Assembly (NCBI GenBank): GCA_963748925.1
Contig: CAVVKG010000004.1
Location: 24,193-88,192, forward strand
Origin: Cryomorpha sp963748925
GTDB lineage: Bacteria > Bacteroidota > Bacteroidia > Flavobacteriales_D > Cryomorphaceae
Reading direction: 5' to 3'
Length of the DNA stretch: 64,000 bases
In this document: one piece after another, positions 35,965-44,285 of the stretch
Numbering within the stretch: the stretch's first letter is position 1
Layout: every line of letters starts with the position of its first letter
Program-made: the position numbers and the translations under genes
The notes under the pieces: generated by a model
Told to the model about the DNA's origin: nothing
Databases searched by the model: none
Seen by the model: only the letters and a program-made list of their open reading frames with translations

Positions 35965-37176
35965 ATGAATAGCGAACTAACTTTTTTATGTATTTCATCC
36001 TATTTCAAAGGGGGTGATTTTTTGAAATCGTGCAAAGAAGCCGGTAACAAGGTTTACCTCGTTACTTCTTATAAATTGCGCCACGAGCCATGGCCGTGGG
36101 AGTATATAGAGGATGTATTCTACATGGAAGAAGTAAATGGCGGTCACTGGAAAATGGATGTTTTAATAAACTCCGTAGCCTTTCAAATGCGGTCTATCCG
36201 ATTTGATCGTTTTGTGGCACTCGACGATTTTGATGTTGAGAAAGTAGCCGCCTTACGGGAGCAGTTTCGTATCCCGGGTATGGGCGATACCACAAGTCGC
36301 TATTTTAGAGATAAGCTTGCCATGCGAGTAAAAGCGCGCATAGAGCAAATCCCCGTTCCAGCCTTCACCTCTCTTTTTCACGATGCTGAAATTGAGAAAT
36401 ACATTCAGGAAATCTCTCCTCCATGGATGATTAAGCCGCGATCTGAGGCATCAGCAGTTGGAATTAAAAAGATCAACGACCGTGAAACGTTATGGAAGGT
36501 ACTCACAGAAATGGGAGATGACCGGCACAAGTATCTTATTGAAAAATTTTCTCCGGGTCAGGTATTTCATGCAGATGCCCTTACGGCAAATGGTAAGGTG
36601 GTTTTTTCCCGCGTAAGCGGATACATCGACACGCCTTATGACGTAGCCCATGGTGGTGGAATTTTCAGATCGCATACTCTGGACTTTAGCGATGAAGCAT
36701 CGAAGGCTATTACTACTTTGAATAAGAAAGTGCTCAAGGCTTTCGGGATGCAATACAGCGCCTCGCATACAGAATTCATCCGGTCGGATGAAACGGGTGA
36801 ATACCTATTCCTTGAAACCTCATCGCGGGTGGGTGGTGCCAATCTCGCCGAAATGGTAGAAGCTGCCAGCGGTGTTAACCTCTGGGCTGAGTGGGCAAAA
36901 CTCGAATCGGCAGTGGCACGCAGACAGGAGTACAAGGTGCCGGTCGACAAGAAACAGCACGCCGGTATTGTTGTGTCATTATGTCGTTTTGAAAAGCCCG
37001 ATACTTCTTCATTTACTGAGAAGGAACTCGTGTGGCGAATGGAGAAAAAATGGCATATTGGGTTGATCGTAAAATCTAAGAAAACCGAAAAAGTACTGGA
37101 ATTGCTTGACACTTACACCCGGCGCATTCACAAAGATTTTCATTCGAGTGCTCCGATACCCAACAAGTCGCAATAA
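35965..37176 (+). CDS. ATP-grasp ligase (biotin-carboxylase-like)
   Basis: This 403-residue enzyme has a preATP-grasp domain (residues ~1-100, 'FVALDDFDVEKVAALREQFRIPGMG'), 'FRDKLAMRVKA' and the ATP-binding 'PPWMIKPRSEASAVGIKKI', with a Mg-binding end 'EYLFLETSSRVGGANLAEM'. It should join a carboxylate to an amine or thiol using ATP; the substrate cannot be told. It follows the M17 peptidase by 9 bp. It is one of three ATP-grasp-type proteins within 8 kb, and lies in the plus-strand half of the convergent cluster. Confidence 0.9.
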   Translation: MNSELTFLCISSYFKGGDFLKSCKEAGNKVYLVTSYKLRHEPWPWEYIEDVFYMEEVNGGHWKMDVLINSVAFQMRSIRFDRFVALDDFDVEKVAALREQFRIPGMGDTTSRYFRDKLAMRVKARIEQIPVPAFTSLFHDAEIEKYIQEISPPWMIKPRSEASAVGIKKINDRETLWKVLTEMGDDRHKYLIEKFSPGQVFHADALTANGKVVFSRVSGYIDTPYDVAHGGGIFRSHTLDFSDEASKAITTLNKKVLKAFGMQYSASHTEFIRSDETGEYLFLETSSRVGGANLAEMVEAASGVNLWAEWAKLESAVARRQEYKVPVDKKQHAGIVVSLCRFEKPDTSSFTEKELVWRMEKKWHIGLIVKSKKTEKVLELLDTYTRRIHKDFHSSAPIPNKSQ

Positions 37177-37212
37177 GTTTCCGGTTACCATACTCGGGCT
37201 TTCAATTATTCT

Positions 37213-37704
37213 ATGAAGCTTAAAATCGGATTTGGCGGTGGCTGTCACTGGTGCACAGAAGCTGTTTTTCAATCGGTAAAAGGAGTGGGAAAAGTAGATC
37301 AGGGGTGGATAAAATCGAAATCACCTCAAGACAATTGGTCGGAGGCTGTGATCGTGCATTTTGATGACTCTGAAATTCCGCTGCAAGTCCTTATTGAAAT
37401 ACACCTGTTAACCCATTCGAGTAGCTCTATGCATAACTTGCGGGAGAAATACCGGAGTGCAATTTATACGTTTACCAATGCGCAAAAGCACGATTGCGCT
37501 AGCATAATAAATAAACTACAACTTGAGGAGAACGAAAGATATATCACCCAAATATTGCCCTTTGTAGATTTTAAGCTCAATGAGGAAGAGTTTCTAAACT
37601 ACTTTGCAACTCGGAAGGAAGCCCCTTTTTGTAAAACTTATATTCGTCCCAAGCTGAGAATGCTCTTGGAAAGGTATGGCCCCCTCGTAAAAGAGGTTTT
37701 ATAA
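37213..37704 (+). CDS. Divergent peptide-methionine (S)-S-oxide reductase-like protein
   Basis: This 163-residue protein begins like MsrA: 'IGFGGGCHWCTEAVFQSVKGV' with the catalytic Cys at residue 11, but His replaces the usual Phe of GCFWxxE. The later 'THSSSSMHNLREKYRSAIYT' stands where MsrA has 'DPTQxxxQGxDxGxQYRSxI', and is clearly degenerate. It may be a true MsrA variant or a paralogue that reduces another sulfoxide. It is 36 bp downstream of the ATP-grasp gene and 246 bp upstream of msrB. Activity on free or peptide Met-sulfoxide is not certain. Confidence 0.82.
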   Translation: MKLKIGFGGGCHWCTEAVFQSVKGVGKVDQGWIKSKSPQDNWSEAVIVHFDDSEIPLQVLIEIHLLTHSSSSMHNLREKYRSAIYTFTNAQKHDCASIINKLQLEENERYITQILPFVDFKLNEEEFLNYFATRKEAPFCKTYIRPKLRMLLERYGPLVKEVL

Positions 37705-37863
37705 GCCATAGCAGGGAATAGACGATTGCAGAAACTGTATGTCATATCCATCGGTAAGAGAATGTTGAAGAAAACCCAAGCGAACCAGTCCATCCGGGAA
37801 TTTCTCCAACCCCGAAGGAAGAATTGAGAACAAGACCACAACCTTTACTGTTACATTTTTGTA

Positions 37864-37896
37864 TTGAGTAAACTAAGGCGAGCCGTGCTATATTTG
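37864..37896 (+). promoter_or_regulatory. Candidate promoter of msrB (TTG-N22-TATATTTG)
   Basis: TATATTTG matches the Bacteroidota -7 element and a TTG lies 22 bp before it, slightly longer than typical spacing. It lies 54 bp upstream of the msrB ATG, and suggests msrB can be transcribed separately from the upstream cluster. Confidence 0.45.
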
Positions 37897-37950
37897 CATA
37901 AAGACGCTTTGAAAGGTTGATTAAGTAAAAAATTACACAAAAAGAAAATC

Positions 37951-38433
37951 ATGCTAAACTGGAACGACATTATAAAATTCGCGAATCACGGGGGCCCAAC
38001 ACCTCCCAAAAGAGTTGAAAAGACCGATGCCGAATGGAAAGCAATCTTATCTGACGAAGAATTTCGCGTTGCCCGGCTTAAAGGCACGGAAAGGGCGCAC
38101 AGTTCTGAGATGTGTACCATTTTTGAACCCGGAAAATATGCGTGCAAGTGTTGCGGCACTCCGCTCTTTGATTCGGGTGAAAAGTTTGAAAGCGGTACGG
38201 GATGGCCTTCGTTTACCCAGCCCATTAAAGAAGAGAATATTGGCTATACGAAAGACACGGCCTTCGGAATGGTTCGCGTGGAATGCACCTGCAATATTTG
38301 CGATGCGCACTTAGGACATGTTTTTCCTGACGGACCGGAGCCGAGCGGATTGCGCTATTGCGTCAATGCAGTATCACTCTCTAAAATCTCAGAAAAGAGC
38401 AAAGAGAATCCAATCGAATCTTCAGGAAAGTAA
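37951..38433 (+). CDS. msrB: Peptide-methionine (R)-S-oxide reductase
   Basis: This 160-residue protein is a standard MsrB: two zinc CXXC motifs, Cys65/Cys68 in 'YACKCCGTPLFDS' and Cys114/Cys117 in 'CTCNICDAHLGHVFPDG', 'GTGWPSFTQP' near residue 84, and the catalytic Cys137 in 'LRYCVNAVSL'. It repairs methionine-R-sulfoxide in proteins. It is cytoplasmic, with no signal peptide. The gene ends only 25 bp from the convergent end of the minus-strand amidoligase operon, with no visible terminator between. Confidence 0.95.
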   Translation: MLNWNDIIKFANHGGPTPPKRVEKTDAEWKAILSDEEFRVARLKGTERAHSSEMCTIFEPGKYACKCCGTPLFDSGEKFESGTGWPSFTQPIKEENIGYTKDTAFGMVRVECTCNICDAHLGHVFPDGPEPSGLRYCVNAVSLSKISEKSKENPIESSGK

Positions 38434-38458
38434 AGTATAAGAAAGGTAAAAAAGAGTA

Positions 38459-39661
38459 TTAGCTGTTTTTCCTGAAGAAAGCAACACTACCCCCTACCCA
38501 ATCCTTGTCTTTGTTGTAGCGCACTCCTACCATTTCACCTTTGCTGATGCGTACCAAATTGTTTACGATACGAACTTCGGGTGTGCCCGATTCCCATAGC
38601 ATAAGCATGCGAATCTCGCACTTAGCCGGACCTGAAGGCGTTTCAATTACCGGCTGGTAAACAACTTTCTTTTGGAGGATAAAATTCTCCCTGTCTTCAA
38701 TGGCATCAAGGTCTGCACGCGTAATATTGAGCTTTACCCCACTTCCTGCAAAAGAGTAAAGTGGCTTCAGAACATAATTTTCAAGATCTTCAGGATAATT
38801 CTCCAATTCGTTCAGGTAAAAACACTCAGGAACATATTTGCTCTTGAAAAGCGGCATGGTGTACTTGCTGATTCTGAAAAACCAATTGGGATGACCTACC
38901 CACTCCACATCAACTTCATCCTTAAAATAAAACTCTCTTTCCAAATCGTCGCGCGTGCTTAGCTCATCAAAAATTACCCGGTTGTAAATGCGCTTAATTG
39001 CCACTTCATTCCCGGCATCATCGAGGTAAAACAAGTTTTTACCCCGCTTTTTCATCTTACTGATGCAAAGCACTTTAATTCCTAAGTGATGCTCCGCTCC
39101 ATAAAAATCAATAGATGTAACCTGCTTTTCGGGTTCAATCTCTAGCAAGACGACATTTTCAGGGTCATAATCGCCAACGATAATTTCGCGCAACAGTTCA
39201 ATATAAGCCTCTGAATCGAGTCCTTCAAAATGAACGGTGAACTCATCGGGTATATTATAAAACTTGCTATATGCCTTAAAGAGCAGATCCTGAAAAAAGT
39301 ACAGAGACGGAAAACCCTGAACCTCGATAAGCTGAGGAATCAGCTCTCCATTTTCATCTTTGCAAATACCAAAATCCATCTGTAAAAAACGGGTATGGTA
39401 ATCTTCATTAGGAACTTGTAATGACGGGTGCTTGATGGCATCGTTGGTTAGCGCCTTAAAATCGGGACTGGTAATTACCTTATTTATTTCTGTACAAGCC
39501 TCCAGAAGCTGCTGCTTGAGCTCATCGGGGATAAAAATTGGCGTTTCAGCAATTCGAAAATTTGCCGGGCCTTTCCAGGCATTGTTGATATATGCGTTGA
39601 GCGCTTCGTATTTCTCCTGAGTAAACTGCGCATTAAAAGCCTTTCGAACAGATTCTATCAT
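38459..39661 (-). CDS. Circularly permuted ATP-grasp-like protein
   Basis: This 400-residue cytoplasmic protein is last in the operon. An early 'IPQLIEVQGFPSLYFFQDLL' (near residue 106) resembles the Mg-binding 'ExN/ExQ' motif, while the nucleotide-binding 'ENYVLKPLYSFAGSGVKLN' lies late (near 280-300), followed by 'EIRMLMLWE'. The inverted order suggests a permuted ATP-grasp, as in glutathionylspermidine-synthase-like and DUF407-type proteins. It probably activates a carboxylate for amide formation. Its ATG overlaps the stop of the amidotransferase gene by one base (TAATG), so they are translationally coupled. Confidence 0.7.
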   Translation of the reverse strand: MIESVRKAFNAQFTQEKYEALNAYINNAWKGPANFRIAETPIFIPDELKQQLLEACTEINKVITSPDFKALTNDAIKHPSLQVPNEDYHTRFLQMDFGICKDENGELIPQLIEVQGFPSLYFFQDLLFKAYSKFYNIPDEFTVHFEGLDSEAYIELLREIIVGDYDPENVVLLEIEPEKQVTSIDFYGAEHHLGIKVLCISKMKKRGKNLFYLDDAGNEVAIKRIYNRVIFDELSTRDDLEREFYFKDEVDVEWVGHPNWFFRISKYTMPLFKSKYVPECFYLNELENYPEDLENYVLKPLYSFAGSGVKLNITRADLDAIEDRENFILQKKVVYQPVIETPSGPAKCEIRMLMLWESGTPEVRIVNNLVRISKGEMVGVRYNKDKDWVGGSVAFFRKNS

Positions 39662-40488
39662 TATACCTTCACTTTTTTATCAGCATTAATTTTTTGGATG
39701 GCATTCTTTAAAAAGGAAGGAATAATGCTTTTACGCGTGCGTTCGATTCTCTCTGGCTGTTCCAAACTTTTCATCATTGCATTGTACTTTCGCACGCTGT
39801 AATTCTTGAGAATTACCTCTTTGTTTTCTGCTTTCGAAAAATGAAGGTTCATCCCCTGAGGATCAGCCTCAGGGTGGTATTGTGTGCCCACGAATTCATC
39901 AGAAAAACGAACAGCCATGATAGCTCTTTCGTACTCCAAATGCGTTCTTATCTTTTCAAGTGAGAGAATGCTGGCGCCGTGTTTTTTAAAGACATTAAGT
40001 TTTGGTTGTATCAGCTGCCAGTCGCGGCTGTCAACCACGTAATACGGATCATTAACTCCTTCGAGTAAACTATCCCGCTTACCCGCCGCTGTTTTATGGC
40101 AGGGATACACTCCAAAGGATGTAACTACCCTCTTGGTAATCTCGCCCAGATTGAAGTGCGCACAAGCCATTTGAAATGAATGGCAGATAAAGAACATGTA
40201 TTTTTTATTGTGAGCATGTGTTGTGGCCTTGTTGTGATTCCAGATAGAATCCACCAGATGGCTCCAATTCACATCCCACACACCATCGCCCTGATTTGGG
40301 TTGCCTGGTCCGCCGGAGGATAGATATATTTGAAAATCGGTGCCCGGAATTTCATGTTTTCCGCGCACATCAAACTCGGTGTATTCAATCTCATCTTTAA
40401 ATTCATCCAGAATTTCGCGAATAGCACGCATACCCTGATTAGGAAAACCATCGTACATATTCAGTAATGCCAACCGAATTTTCATCAA
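39661..40488 (-). CDS. Class I glutamine amidotransferase
   Basis: This 275-residue protein has the class I GATase triad: Cys102 in 'FFICHSFQMACAHF', His205 and Glu207 in 'GTQYHPEADPQGM'. It has the domain fold of GMP-synthase-type amidotransferases ('LSSGGPGNPNQ') but lacks a synthetase domain of its own, so it must pass ammonia to a partner. The adjacent ligases (GCS2 upstream, overlapping by 4 bp, and the permuted ATP-grasp downstream, overlapping by 1 bp) are obvious candidates. A C-terminal ~50 residues are basic and family-specific. An ATG one codon later is a possible alternative start. Confidence 0.88.
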   Translation of the reverse strand: MMKIRLALLNMYDGFPNQGMRAIREILDEFKDEIEYTEFDVRGKHEIPGTDFQIYLSSGGPGNPNQGDGVWDVNWSHLVDSIWNHNKATTHAHNKKYMFFICHSFQMACAHFNLGEITKRVVTSFGVYPCHKTAAGKRDSLLEGVNDPYYVVDSRDWQLIQPKLNVFKKHGASILSLEKIRTHLEYERAIMAVRFSDEFVGTQYHPEADPQGMNLHFSKAENKEVILKNYSVRKYNAMMKSLEQPERIERTRKSIIPSFLKNAIQKINADKKVKV

Positions 40489-41582
40489 ATATTCTCTTTT
40501 GTTTCGTGAATCACAAAGTCAACTACCTTTTTTAAATCCTGCGTATCCTCAAATACCTTCAGTTGTCGGTCTGCCCCAGTTCCGTTGGCCAGCATTTGCT
40601 CAACATAGCTAAGCTGCTTCCGCGAATTAAGTGAACCTGAAACATCATCAACAAAGTTGAGCATCTCCATAATCAAATCGCGGCAAGGAACCTCGGTTTC
40701 TTTTCCAAAATCAATGAGTTTACCATCTATTCCATATCGGCCGGCTCTCCACTTATTTTCATTAATGAGCATACGCCGATATGAGTTAAAGCTAAGATTT
40801 GACTCTCGCAATTTATACAGTTTCGCTACCAGAGCCTGCACCAATGCTGCAAGGGCAATGGTTTCATCTGCGCGAAGCGTAACGTCACAAACCCGCACTT
40901 CTATAGTTGGATAAATGGGATGAACCCTGATATCCCACCATATTTTCTTGGCATTATCGATGCACTTGGTTTTCACAAGTAGGTCTATATAACCATCGTA
41001 TTCGGCCAGACTTTCAAAATGGTCTGGAATACCCGTGCGTGGAAACTTGTCAAATACGCGGGAGCGAAACGATTTAAAACCCGTATTCCGTCCTTCCCAA
41101 AACGGAGAATTTGACGAAAGGGCATAAAGATGCGGTAAAAAATACCTCATGGAATTAGCCATTTGCAAAGCTTCTGCCCTATCGGGAATACCGATATGGA
41201 CGTGCATTCCAAAAATGAGATTACTCCGGGCTGCATCCTGCAGTTCGGTGATGATCTCATCATACCTGGGATTTGCCGTAATGCGCTGAGCCTGCCAAGA
41301 TGAAAACGGGTGTGTTCCCGCAGCACCAATGGAGAATCCCAATTCATCGGCCATACCACAAATGGTGCGACGCAGGTTTTTAATCTGATCCTCCGCTTCG
41401 TTAATATCACGACAGATGGTGGTATCCACCTCTACCTGCGATTCGTGCAATTCTGCCTTTATTCTATCGGGCAGCAAAGCTTCACCGCGACTCACCAACT
41501 TTTGATCGTGCGATATCAGTTCACGGGTTTCAGGATTAATAACCTGATACTCCTCTTCTATTCCAATTGTAAATTCCTTCAA
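40485..41582 (-). CDS. Carboxylate-amine ligase (GCS2/YbdK family)
   Basis: This 365-residue enzyme is of the glutamate-cysteine ligase type 2 family. The N terminus 'FTIGIEEEYQVINPETREL' and 'ELHESQVEVDT' hold the metal/ATP residues of the glutamine-synthetase-like fold. 'FGMHVHIGI' (near residue 124) and 'WWDIRVHPIYPTIEVRVCDV' (near 217) are diagnostic. Family members form amide bonds between a carboxylate, often gamma-Glu, and an amine such as Cys. The substrate here is unknown. It is preceded by the tailed ATP-grasp gene (21-bp gap) and overlaps the GATase gene by 4 bp. Confidence 0.93.
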   Translation of the reverse strand: MKEFTIGIEEEYQVINPETRELISHDQKLVSRGEALLPDRIKAELHESQVEVDTTICRDINEAEDQIKNLRRTICGMADELGFSIGAAGTHPFSSWQAQRITANPRYDEIITELQDAARSNLIFGMHVHIGIPDRAEALQMANSMRYFLPHLYALSSNSPFWEGRNTGFKSFRSRVFDKFPRTGIPDHFESLAEYDGYIDLLVKTKCIDNAKKIWWDIRVHPIYPTIEVRVCDVTLRADETIALAALVQALVAKLYKLRESNLSFNSYRRMLINENKWRAGRYGIDGKLIDFGKETEVPCRDLIMEMLNFVDDVSGSLNSRKQLSYVEQMLANGTGADRQLKVFEDTQDLKKVVDFVIHETKENI

Positions 41583-41603
41583 AGCTAAAAAATCAGCGTT
41601 CTC

Positions 41604-43151
41604 TTAGTTCTTTTCGTTAGCTGGCTTAGATTGCTCCGGCGCCTCTTTTGCCTTGCTCTCTGCCTTTTGTTTCGGAGCTGCTTTTGCTTTGGGTGCTGCC
41701 TTGGCTTTTGCCGCCTTTGGTTTAGGAGCTGCTTTTGCCTTTGGAGCCGCCTTCACCTTAGGTGCTGCTTTAGCTTTCGGCGTTGCCTTTGCTTTTGGGG
41801 TTGTTTTGCCGGCCACTTTTTTAGATGCGGCTACTTTGCCTGCTACCGAATTTTTGGCTGTTGCCTGTGTAATTCCCTGAGCTTTAGAAGGCTCAGCAGT
41901 AGCTGCTTCTTTTGCCATCATGCGCTTAGGAGCTGTAGTAGCCTTTGCAGTTACTTTACGTTTTACCGGTACTCCTTTTGGCTTATCAGCGGACTTAGTC
42001 GGAGCTGGTTTAGACGGTGCCGGCTTAGCAGCTTTAGATCCTTTTGGCCTTCCCGGCTTTTTTGCTGCAGCTTTCTTCTCTTCGGCAGGCTTTGCAGTAG
42101 CTTTTGGAGTGACTTTCTTAGCAGCCGGTTTAGCGGTAGCTTTTTTGGCTGTGGCTTTTTTGGCAATAGCTTTTGGCGATTTTTTAGTTGTTTTTCTTCC
42201 ATTCGCGGAAGCGGAAGCCTGATCGGTAACAAACGTACCCCAGGTAAGATTCATCTGACCCGGTTTTTGTGCTTTCGCTCGTTCAATAGCCATATTAGCA
42301 GAATTCTCAACGATCCACTCAAAATTTTCCTCACCAACAGAGTTCACATCAGCATCTGGTGCGGGATTGCAAAAATCGATTGCATATGGAATACCATCGC
42401 GCACAGCAAATTCTACTGTATTGAAATCGTAACCTAGGGCTTTGTTCAATTTGATAACACCTTCACGAACTTTGTCGAGAATTGCTTTATCTACCTGTGG
42501 TCCATCTTTCACATAGCGCAAATGGTGCGGATTGCGCGGCTCATATTGCATGATGTGCACGTTATCACCACCCAGGCAGTAGCAGCGGAAGTACTCGGTA
42601 AAGACTATTTCTTCCTGAAGCATCATTACGAGCTGATCAGTTTCTGCGTGCTTGTTAAAAAGGTCTTGTGCATCTTCTACGCGGTACACGCTCTTCCAGC
42701 CACCTCCGGCGTGCGGCTTCATATATGCCGGAAAGCCGATGTAATCAAAAATGCTCTTCCAGTTGAAAGGGAATTTCAAATTTCGGAATGAATTCTCGTC
42801 GGTATCATCAGGACGTGCATGTGAAGGAAGGATCACTGTATTTGGTACAGCTACATCTACATGCATAGCCAGGGCGTTATTGAAAAACTTCTCGTCAGCA
42901 CTCCACCAAAACGGATTGTTGATTACGGCTGCACCGCCAATGGCTGCATTTTTTAAATAAGCTCTGTAAAAAGGCACATCTTGCGAAATGCGATCTACAA
43001 TTACTGCATATTCAGTTGGTTCGCCCTGAGCGACCTTTTCTATGGAAACGGCCTCAGCCATAATACCATCAACATTTTTCTCGTTAATTCGATCGATAAA
43101 TGCTTGTGGAAAAGTGTTTTCTTTTCCGAAGAGAATTCCTATTTTCTTCAT
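41604..43151 (-). CDS. ATP-grasp ligase with a histone H1-like Lys/Ala/Pro tail
   Basis: Residues 1 to ~310 form an ATP-grasp enzyme: N-terminal 'IGILFGKENTFPQAFIDRINEK', the Gly-rich ATP loop 'FPAYMKPHAGGGWKSVYRV' (near 140), 'MLQEEI', and the metal-binding 'NTVEFAVRDGIPYAIDFCNPAPD' (near 260). From about residue 312 to 515 the chain is almost entirely Lys, Ala, Pro, Thr and Val, with repeats of 'KAAPKAK', like eukaryotic H1 tails. It includes 'KKPGRPKGSK' (near residue 364), an AT-hook-type motif. The tail could bind DNA/RNA or acidic polymers, or be a substrate for modification. The domain combination is unusual. It is the second gene of the operon, 36 bp after the esterase. Confidence 0.87.
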   Translation of the reverse strand: MKKIGILFGKENTFPQAFIDRINEKNVDGIMAEAVSIEKVAQGEPTEYAVIVDRISQDVPFYRAYLKNAAIGGAAVINNPFWWSADEKFFNNALAMHVDVAVPNTVILPSHARPDDTDENSFRNLKFPFNWKSIFDYIGFPAYMKPHAGGGWKSVYRVEDAQDLFNKHAETDQLVMMLQEEIVFTEYFRCYCLGGDNVHIMQYEPRNPHHLRYVKDGPQVDKAILDKVREGVIKLNKALGYDFNTVEFAVRDGIPYAIDFCNPAPDADVNSVGEENFEWIVENSANMAIERAKAQKPGQMNLTWGTFVTDQASASANGRKTTKKSPKAIAKKATAKKATAKPAAKKVTPKATAKPAEEKKAAAKKPGRPKGSKAAKPAPSKPAPTKSADKPKGVPVKRKVTAKATTAPKRMMAKEAATAEPSKAQGITQATAKNSVAGKVAASKKVAGKTTPKAKATPKAKAAPKVKAAPKAKAAPKPKAAKAKAAPKAKAAPKQKAESKAKEAPEQSKPANEKN

Positions 43152-43187
43152 TATTATTTATGGTTTATTTTGGTGGTAATAAATTAG

Positions 43188-43904
43188 TTACAAAGTTGAT
43201 AAATAATGTGGGAACATCATCCGCCACATTGGCCAATCGTGCTTGGCCCACTTGCGCTCATCGAGCCAGTGCGGTATTCCCTTTTTGTTTAAGATAGCCG
43301 AAAGCTGCAAAGTCGCATCTTTGCAGATATCCCATTCTCCATAACCCAGAACAATTTTTAAGTTCCAAAGTTCAGGATTATTATCTCCCGGTAGGTAGTC
43401 TACCGGATTGTTAAAGTACACATTGTTATCGTAATACCCATTTAAAAATGTACGGATATCGAAAGCTCCACTCATGGCAAATAAATGACTCACTTTATCG
43501 GGATGCTTAAATGCAAAATTTGCCGCATGGTATCCGCCAAAGCTTGCGCCGGCCACAGCTACTTTCTCTACTCCGTATTCATGTCTTATGGCGTCGACTA
43601 CTTCCTTTTCAATAAAGGCATCAAATAGCATGTGGTTTTTAACCCGGTCTGCAGGGTGGATACTCTTGTTATACCAGCTGTATTTATCAATGCTATCCAC
43701 ACAATAAATTTTGGCCTTACCCGAATTTATGGCGTGCTCTGCCGAATCGATTAGCTTGAAGTCGCGTGGTTCAAAAAAGCGCCCCATAGTAGTGGGAAAA
43801 ACGATGACCGGTGTTCCGAAATGTCCATAAACAAACATTTCCATTTCCTTTCCGAGTGTAGGTGAATGCCAGCGTTTGTAGTCTTCTTTAATTCCGTATG
43901 ACAT
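43188..43904 (-). CDS. Cytoplasmic alpha/beta-hydrolase (esterase family)
   Basis: This 238-residue hydrolase has nucleophile Ser121 in 'VAGASFGGYHA', an acid candidate in 'GYGEWDICKD' and His222 in 'WAKHDWPMW'. There is no signal peptide, so it acts inside the cell. It is the first gene of the five-gene operon with the tailed ATP-grasp, GCS2, GATase and permuted ATP-grasp. It resembles PF00756 esterases rather than lipases, and may release or transesterify the pathway product. A candidate -7 element lies about 45 bp upstream. Confidence 0.88.
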   Translation of the reverse strand: MSYGIKEDYKRWHSPTLGKEMEMFVYGHFGTPVIVFPTTMGRFFEPRDFKLIDSAEHAINSGKAKIYCVDSIDKYSWYNKSIHPADRVKNHMLFDAFIEKEVVDAIRHEYGVEKVAVAGASFGGYHAANFAFKHPDKVSHLFAMSGAFDIRTFLNGYYDNNVYFNNPVDYLPGDNNPELWNLKIVLGYGEWDICKDATLQLSAILNKKGIPHWLDERKWAKHDWPMWRMMFPHYLSTL

Positions 43905-43948
43905 AAAACCGGTAATCGATTGGCGTTAAATGGTTAAAATACAAGGTG

Positions 43949-43956
43949 CAAAGGTA
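43949..43956 (-). promoter_or_regulatory. Candidate -7 element TACCTTTG for the amidoligase operon
   Basis: On the minus strand TACCTTTG matches the Bacteroidota TAnnTTTG consensus, 45 bp upstream of the first operon gene. A good -33 TTG is not evident in the T-rich stretch above it. Confidence 0.5.
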
Positions 43957-44285
43957 GTTTTTATTAGGTAACGGAAGGGGTTTTTTTTATGAGTTTTCGG
44001 AAGATGTTGGCTCATAGCTTTATGCTGAAAGCCGTAGTTCTTAGGAATAAGCTGTAAGCTACGCCTTGAGCATTCTTAAATGTAAATCCATGGTGGCTAT
44101 TTACGACCAAAGAAAGTGTGCATGTCACTCAATATTCTCAAGGCCGTAGGGAGTAGATGTATAACGCGAAATAGACTTAAAACAACTTGATGTGATGCTG
44201 TTGGGCTAGGGTTGGGTTATACTTTTATGACCAACATAGTTGAATTATAAACCTAAACTGAAAATAAAAAGTCAATATGGTATTA
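43957..44285. other. Intergenic region, no gene seen
   Basis: No gene or recognisable signal apart from a T-run at about 43981-43988. No terminator-quality hairpin was found for the gene ending at 44286. Confidence 0.5.

Noticed and set aside
35965..37176. Could be a carbamoyl-phosphate synthetase or biotin carboxylase
   Set aside because: Length, single ATP-grasp unit and no biotin or carbamoyl partner indicate a stand-alone ligase of unknown substrate.
37638..37841. 67-codon frame antisense to the end of the MsrA-like gene
   Set aside because: No signal, no family resemblance, and it overlaps a real coding end.
41631..42437. 268-codon Cys/Ser/Phe-rich frame antisense to the Lys/Ala/Pro tail
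   Set aside because: It mirrors the repetitive codons of the tail on the opposite strand and has no family features.
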